8,557 bases of DNA from contig DAOVFD010000042.1 in the NCBI GenBank assembly GCA_030668565.1, positions 1-8,557 of the forward strand, read 5' to 3'. This DNA comes from Microcaldota archaeon (GTDB lineage: Archaea; Micrarchaeota; Micrarchaeia; Anstonellales; Bilamarchaeaceae). The position numbers and the translations under genes are program-made. Every line of letters starts with the position of its first letter. Position 1 is the first letter of the stretch. Shown one piece after another: positions 5,820 to 8,557 of this stretch. The notes under the pieces were generated by a model, which saw nothing but the letters and a program-made list of their open reading frames with translations, searched no databases and was not told the DNA's origin.

Positions 5820-5886
5820 CAACCATTTAAATCGTTCAATCGGAAAAGCGTCTTTTTGTTTTTGAGTGTCGGGGATGTTTTAAAAT
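5813..5886 (+). repeat. Intergenic cassette-type repeat, copy 4 (complete)
   Basis: A 74-bp copy with outer arms ATTTTAA (5813-5819) and TTAAAAT (5880-5886), a perfect inverted repeat. Compared with copy 1 the second and third base pairs of the arm core changed from CC/GG to TT/AA on both sides, that is, compensatory. Internal blocks: CAACCA, ATCGTTCAATCGG, AAAAGCGTCTTTTTG, TTTTTGAGTGTCGGGGATG. The upstream HEPN stop codon is part of the left arm. Confidence 0.72.
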
Positions 5887-5907
5887 AGCCGTAATCGCTC
5901 AAAATCG

Positions 5908-5932
5908 TTATATTTAAAATAACAATTGTTAT
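5908..5932 (+). promoter_or_regulatory. MNT-2 promoter and palindromic operator
   Basis: TTATATTTAAAAT (5908-5920) contains the TATA box and is centred about 28-31 nt before ATG 5945. Overlapping its end is the perfect 14-bp palindrome ATAACAATTGTTAT (5919-5932), placed between TATA box and transcription start, a likely operator for the winged-helix domain of MNT-2. Confidence 0.6.
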
Positions 5933-5944
5933 ATGATATTTAAC

Positions 5945-6535
5945 ATGTTGGAAAGACTGTTGCGTTCAAAAGCAGAGGTGGCCGTACTGAACGTTGTACT
6001 GTTTTCGGATGATCTACATCTTAGAGAGATAGCAAGACAGGCAGGCGTTTCATCCTACGAAGCCAAAAAAGAGCTTGACAATCTTGTGCAGCTCGGAATC
6101 CTGCTCTCCGAAAAAAAGGGAAACCAGGTTTTTTTCTATGCCAATACCCGCTGCAGTTTTCTTGAGGATCTGAGGAATCTGTTCAGCAAAACCGAAGGAA
6201 TAATCACAAAAATCAGGGAAAAGCTGCGGAAACTGGAGGAAATAAGATACTGCTTCGTCTTCGGCAGCGCAGCGGCAGGCGGGATTTCTGAAAAGAGCGA
6301 TATAGACCTTCTGGCAGTCGGAAAAATAACTGAAGAAAAACTGGCATCTGTGATTCTTGAACTTCAGAAAAAGACGAAGAGAGAGATTAATTTTATCCTG
6401 TGGACTGAGAAGGATTTTCATAAAAAACTGATGGAAAAAAGTGCTTTCCTGGGAAATATCACCAAAAAGAAAATAGTGTGGATTTCAGGTGATTATGATG
6501 AATTTATCAGACTTGTTAAAGAAGCATATGATTGA
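5945..6535 (+). CDS. Winged-helix + MNT-type nucleotidyltransferase antitoxin, MNT-2
   Basis: A 196-residue protein with the same domain order as MNT-1 but clearly divergent in sequence. The winged helix covers about residues 1-70, with HLREIARQAGVSSYEAKKEL as the helix-turn-helix. A helical linker follows, then the nucleotidyltransferase domain with GSAAAGGISEKSDID (Gly107-Ser108, Asp119, Asp121), again GSx10DxD. It should neutralise and modify the HEPN protein encoded next and autoregulate. ATG 5945 (MLERLLRSKAEV) is preferred to the in-frame ATG 5933: the latter lies upstream of the transcript start predicted from the TATA box, and this family commonly begins MLEKL-like. Its 3' end overlaps the HEPN gene by 38 nt. 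Confidence 0.88.
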   Translation: MLERLLRSKAEVAVLNVVLFSDDLHLREIARQAGVSSYEAKKELDNLVQLGILLSEKKGNQVFFYANTRCSFLEDLRNLFSKTEGIITKIREKLRKLEEIRYCFVFGSAAAGGISEKSDIDLLAVGKITEEKLASVILELQKKTKREINFILWTEKDFHKKLMEKSAFLGNITKKKIVWISGDYDEFIRLVKEAYD

Positions 6536-6932
6536 GAAAATCGATGTTGACCCCAAGCATGCGGCAGAACTGCTTGAAAGTGCAGACAGGGACCTGAAGG
6601 CTGCGGAGGATAATCTCAAAACAGGTCATCCGGAATGGGCGCTTGCAATATCCTATAACGCCATGTTGTCCGCAGGGATGGCATTGATGGTGCATAAAGG
6701 ATATAGAACATTTGCAGAAGCGCATCATCTTGCCGTTGTTCAGTTCTGTGCTGCGGTTCTGCCCAAGGAATCCTCTGGTCTTGTGAGCACGTTCAACAGA
6801 TACAGGGTACGAAGACACGATGTCGTTTATGGCGAATCCGGTGCTGTAGGCGAAGATGAGGCGAAGAGAGCAGTTGAAAATTCGAAGAAATTCGTTTCAG
6901 AAATCAGAGGGAGAATAAAACAAAGAGAATAG
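6498..6932 (+). CDS. HEPN-domain toxin, partner of MNT-2
   Basis: A 144-residue helical HEPN protein: N-terminal NLSDLLKKHMIEKIDVD, then LLESADRDLKAAEDNL, WALAISYNAMLSAGMALM, and a C-terminal motif RYRVRRHDVVYG (Arg101, Arg103, Arg105, Arg106, His107, Tyr111). The R...RH-x3-Y arrangement differs from the RQSADYHYDY of the first HEPN, so the two belong to different HEPN subgroups. The predicted role is an RNase toxin held in check by MNT-2. Among the start codons GTG 6489, ATG 6495, ATG 6498 and ATG 6528, the pair at 6495/6498 follows an AGGTGA ribosome-binding site (6486-6491); 6498 gives the usual N terminus. Translation is thus coupled inside the antitoxin gene. The gene ends 36 nt before a half repeat. 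Confidence 0.86.
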   Translation: MNLSDLLKKHMIEKIDVDPKHAAELLESADRDLKAAEDNLKTGHPEWALAISYNAMLSAGMALMVHKGYRTFAEAHHLAVVQFCAAVLPKESSGLVSTFNRYRVRRHDVVYGESGAVGEDEAKRAVENSKKFVSEIRGRIKQRE

Positions 6933-6967
6933 AGTGCTTTTACCGCTTTCGCTCCCTCGCCATCCCT

Positions 6968-7009
6968 CTCCTAACAACCAGTCCCATTAAAAACGTTAAA
7001 CCTGTAAAA
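6968..7009 (+). repeat. Intergenic cassette-type repeat, copy 5 (left half only)
   Basis: CTCCTAACAACCAGTCCCAT, then TAAAAACGTTAAACCTGTAAAA, matches the left half of copies 1 and 6 in the same orientation. The match stops at AAAA of the central AAAAGCG block, where the promoter of the next module begins. CCTAACAA followed by CGTTAAACC is the most attC-like left end in the window. Confidence 0.65.
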
Positions 7010-7017
7010 ATCCTTAA

Positions 7018-7047
7018 GTTTCGAAACTCTTCGAAACATTTATAAAT
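7018..7047 (+). promoter_or_regulatory. Promoter and tandem operator of the AbiE-like pair
   Basis: GTTTCGAAAC (7018-7027) is a perfect palindrome followed directly by a related 10-mer, TCTTCGAAAC (7028-7037). The TATA box TTTATAAAT (7039-7047) comes next, centred 27 nt before ATG 7070 (leaderless). A looser TTTC...GAAAC pair lies at 7054-7068 between TATA box and start. The tandem sites abut the TATA box and TFB-binding side, a classic repression position. Confidence 0.62.
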
Positions 7048-7069
7048 AAAGAATTTCATAAATAGAAAC

Positions 7070-7657
7070 ATGATTAAGAAAAAAGAGGCAATATACAGGT
7101 ACATACTAACAGAAGCACTGGAAAGAAAACAACTATCCTTCACCCAGCTTTCGCTATCCAGGAAATTCGGCTTCTCCCTGAGCACGGTCAGTAACGCAGT
7201 AAAACCTCTTGAGAATATGGGCGCTATAGAAAAGAGAACGCGCTCCTTCAACATGATAGACATAAGAAAAGCGCTTACATTCTGGGCGACAACAAGGAAT
7301 ATAACAAAGGATCTCATATATTCGTCTAGAAGCAGCCTTCCCGTACAGAAAATCGAGGGGGAAATGCCTGCAGAAGCGGTTTTTACAGCATATTCCGGCT
7401 ACCGCTTCTTATACAACGAAGCCCCTGCGGATTACGGGGAGGTTTACGTATATGCGGACAAAAAAACCCTTGAAGAGATAAAAGAACGGTTTCCTGAAAG
7501 AAAAGGCCCGCCGAATCTTTTCGTTCTGGAAAAGGATGAGTTCATGCCGGAAGGGAACATCGCCCCGCTCCCGCAGATATACGTTGACCTATGGAACCTG
7601 AAGGAATGGTATGCAAGGGATTATCTGGATGCGCTTGAAAGGAGGCTGTTCAAATGA
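7070..7657 (+). CDS. Winged-helix regulator, AbiEi-like antitoxin
   Basis: A 195-residue protein. The N-terminal winged helix (about residues 8-62) has LSFTQLSLSRKFGFSLSTVS as helix-turn-helix and LENMGAIEKRTRSFNMID as wing. An alpha/beta C-terminal domain follows, with AVFTAYSGYRF, a strand EVYVYAD, and a C-terminal segment APLPQIYVDLWN and EWYARDYLDALERRL. This order and its position before a nucleotidyltransferase gene fit AbiEi-type antitoxins of type IV systems (AbiEi_2-like). It would repress its own promoter at the GTTTCGAAAC sites and antagonise the effect of the second gene without binding it, as known for AbiE. ATG 7070 lies 27 nt from the TATA box. The stop overlaps the next start by four bases (ATGA). 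Family placement is by context plus general features. Confidence 0.75.
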   Translation: MIKKKEAIYRYILTEALERKQLSFTQLSLSRKFGFSLSTVSNAVKPLENMGAIEKRTRSFNMIDIRKALTFWATTRNITKDLIYSSRSSLPVQKIEGEMPAEAVFTAYSGYRFLYNEAPADYGEVYVYADKKTLEEIKERFPERKGPPNLFVLEKDEFMPEGNIAPLPQIYVDLWNLKEWYARDYLDALERRLFK

Positions 7658-8292
7658 CAGATATCAAGGCAAGGGGATTCTGGCCTGAGATTGTAACTAA
7701 AAAGAGCTGGGAGAAGCTGGTTTCATTATCCAAAGAATATGATTTCACAGTTATAGGCGGATGGGCTGCCTATCTCTGGACCGGAATACACAAATCAAAA
7801 GACATAGACGTGGTGATAGATTACGATACGCTCAATATATTCAGAAGCAAATTCCAGCTTGAGAAGAACGAAAGGCTGAAGAAATACGAGATAAAGATGG
7901 GGGAGTTCGACATAGACATTTATCTTCCCGGATATTCGAGGCTGTCCTTTCCTGTGGAGCATCTGAAGGAATATATAATGAACGTGCAGGGGTTGAAAGT
8001 CCCGTGTCCTGAAGTGCTGGTAGTTCTGAAGCAGGGTGCGGAGACTGAAAGAAGGGGCTCGATAAAGGGAAAGAAGGATTTGATAGATATCCTTACCATT
8101 CTGATTCATTCCGGCTTTTCGGTTAAAAAATACAAAGAAATCGTTTCGAAGTTCTCCCTGAAGAAATTTGAAGATGAACTGGGAAAAGAGGTCTTGCTTT
8201 TCAATCCAAAAGATAGCGAATATCTTGGGATAAACCTAAATGAATTCGCAAAATGGAAGAGGGGTTTTCTTAAGGAATTGAAATCAACCTGA
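7654..8292 (+). CDS. AbiEii-like nucleotidyltransferase (toxin candidate)
   Basis: A 212-residue nucleotidyltransferase-fold protein. The active-site motif is VIGGWAAYLWTG, then SKDIDVVI (Gly35-Gly36, Asp50, Asp52), with a third acidic strand EFDIDIY (Asp86/Asp88). A helical C-terminal part contains LKQGAETERRGSIKGKKDLID, the K...R...KD-type pattern seen in AbiEii and related nucleotidyltransferases. AbiEii toxins act as NTP transferases, in characterised homologues on RNA, to halt growth; the substrate here is unknown. All apparent catalytic residues are retained. It overlaps the regulator gene by ATGA, so they form an operon. It might instead be a tRNA- or drug-modifying nucleotidyltransferase, but the regulator partner argues for a toxin-antitoxin role. 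Confidence 0.8.
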   Translation: MTDIKARGFWPEIVTKKSWEKLVSLSKEYDFTVIGGWAAYLWTGIHKSKDIDVVIDYDTLNIFRSKFQLEKNERLKKYEIKMGEFDIDIYLPGYSRLSFPVEHLKEYIMNVQGLKVPCPEVLVVLKQGAETERRGSIKGKKDLIDILTILIHSGFSVKKYKEIVSKFSLKKFEDELGKEVLLFNPKDSEYLGINLNEFAKWKRGFLKELKST

Positions 8293-8321
8293 CATATATT
8301 TTTCTATAAGTTTGGTTTATC

Positions 8322-8396
8322 CATCCAACAACCAATCCCAAATCGTTAAACCAGAAAAGCGTCTTTTTGTTTTTGAGTGTGCGGGATGTAGTCACA
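8322..8396 (+). repeat. Intergenic cassette-type repeat, copy 6
   Basis: Blocks CAACCAATCCC (8329-8339), AAATCGTTAAACCAG, AAAAGCGTCTTTTTG and TTTTTGAGTGTGCGGGATG match copies 1 and 4 almost exactly. The outermost sequence differs: the left CATCCAA does not pair with the right GTCACAT, unlike copies 1 and 4. It lies 29 nt after the upstream stop codon. The right flank may have been exchanged when the next module (fic-type) was joined. Confidence 0.7.
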
Positions 8397-8410
8397 TAAG
8401 TTCAGATTTT

Positions 8411-8449
8411 TTGTGCCCCCTAAATGCTTAAAAAGGTTGTGCCCCCTAA
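8411..8449 (+). promoter_or_regulatory. Promoter of the second fic-type gene with direct-repeat operator
   Basis: TTGTGCCCCCTAA occurs exactly twice (8411-8423 and 8437-8449), 26 bp apart, one on each side of the TATA box TTAAAAA (8428-8434). The TATA box is centred 25 nt before ATG 8456. The downstream repeat sits between TATA box and start, where a bound repressor would block initiation. The fic gene at 4041 has TTGTGGGTATAAC in the same position just before its ATG. Confidence 0.65.
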
Positions 8450-8455
8450 CCAACT

Positions 8456-8557
8456 ATGGTCTACATAGAGAAGAAGACAATCAAGGGCAAGGTTTACTAC
8501 TACCTGACAGAGACGAAGAGGGTAAAAGGCAAATTCAAAAAAACAAGAAAATATCTT
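8456..8557 (+). CDS. Second Fic-type protein, N-terminal fragment cut by the window end
   Basis: Thirty-four codons from ATG 8456 run off the right edge. MVYIEKKTIKGKVYYYLTET parallels the first residues of the Fic protein encoded at 4041 (MALKKKIIKGKPHYYLERNL): the shared features are a Lys-rich start, IKGK, YYL and a following run of Lys/Arg. This N-terminal element, plus the operator resembling that of fic, suggests another Fic-family gene. The catalytic HPFx[D/E]GNGR region would lie outside the window, so the assignment is provisional. Confidence 0.6.
   Translation, partial: MVYIEKKTIKGKVYYYLTETKRVKGKFKKTRKYL

Noticed and set aside
5841..5870. Repeats as simple transcription terminators because of the CTTTTTGTTTTTG tract
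   Set aside because: The T-tract is on the plus strand in every copy, including those at the 3' ends of minus-strand genes (fic, relE), where it would read as A. Conservation also extends far beyond the T-tract. It may still help terminate plus-strand units.
6940..7317. Minus-strand open frame of 125 residues with a hydrophobic stretch
   Set aside because: It covers the half repeat, the AbiE-like promoter and the first 80 codons of the winged-helix gene in antisense; no recognisable domain or promoter.
7654..8292. Nucleotidyltransferase as a third MNT antitoxin
   Set aside because: It has GGW...SKDID rather than the GSx10DxD of minimal MNT proteins, a longer helical C terminus with a KD motif, and follows a regulator gene instead of preceding a HEPN gene, so AbiEii-like fits better.
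1543..8396. Repeats as a CRISPR array
   Set aside because: Copies are 0.6-1.5 kb apart, imperfect, about 70-85 bp long and separated by genes rather than by short uniform spacers; no Cas gene is seen.

Overview
The window looks archaeal. All eight transcription units with a visible 5' end carry an A/T-rich TATA-like box whose centre lies 25-29 nt from the preferred start codon. That is the geometry of archaeal leaderless or near-leaderless mRNAs. The protein families (winged-helix nucleotidyltransferase antitoxins with HEPN partners, archaeal Fic with a basic N-terminal domain, RelE, AbiEi/AbiEii-like pair) are also common in archaea. The phylum cannot be fixed from the sequence. No housekeeping gene, rRNA or tRNA was seen, so this is an accessory region.

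Layout, left to right: (1) a regulatory palindrome of the same type as the fic operator, at the very left edge; (2) an orphan HEAT-like/His-Glu-rich protein (182-1543, +); (3) a GHKL ATPase gene broken by an in-frame TGA and a frameshift (2936-2099, -), followed by a STAS-like DUF4325 gene (1998-1651, -); (4) a class II Fic protein (4041-3082, -) behind a duplicated 40-bp promoter/operator; (5) a relBE-type module (4637-4155, -); (6) a winged-helix-MNT/HEPN module (4867-5819, +); (7) a second, divergent MNT/HEPN module (5945-6932, +); (8) an AbiEi-like/AbiEii-like nucleotidyltransferase module (7070-8292, +); (9) the first 34 codons of a second fic-type gene (8456 onward, +).

The main observation is a family of about 70-85-bp repeats in the gaps between modules: 1543-1622, 2988-3074, 5813-5886 and 8322-8396, with half copies at 4127-4160 and 6968-7009. 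They share blocks such as CAACCA, CGTTAAACC, AAAAGCG and CTTTTTGTTTTTGAGTGT. All lie in the same orientation, whichever strand the adjoining gene uses. Each sits at the 3' end of a module, often touching or overlapping the stop codon. In the two best copies the outer ends form inverted repeats with compensatory changes. This one-module-one-repeat organisation resembles an integron cassette array with attC sites, here filled with self-promoting toxin-antitoxin-type modules. No integrase or attI is in the window, so the interpretation is an inference.

Most modules appear autoregulated. Different palindromes or direct repeats overlap the TATA box or start codon of each: a 40-bp tandem unit for fic, TATAATTAATTATA for relBE, ACCATATAGT/ACTATATGGT for MNT-1, ATAACAATTGTTAT for MNT-2, GTTTCGAAAC for the AbiE-like pair, and a 13-bp direct repeat for the second fic. 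The region therefore reads as a stack of independently regulated selfish or defence modules collected at one locus.
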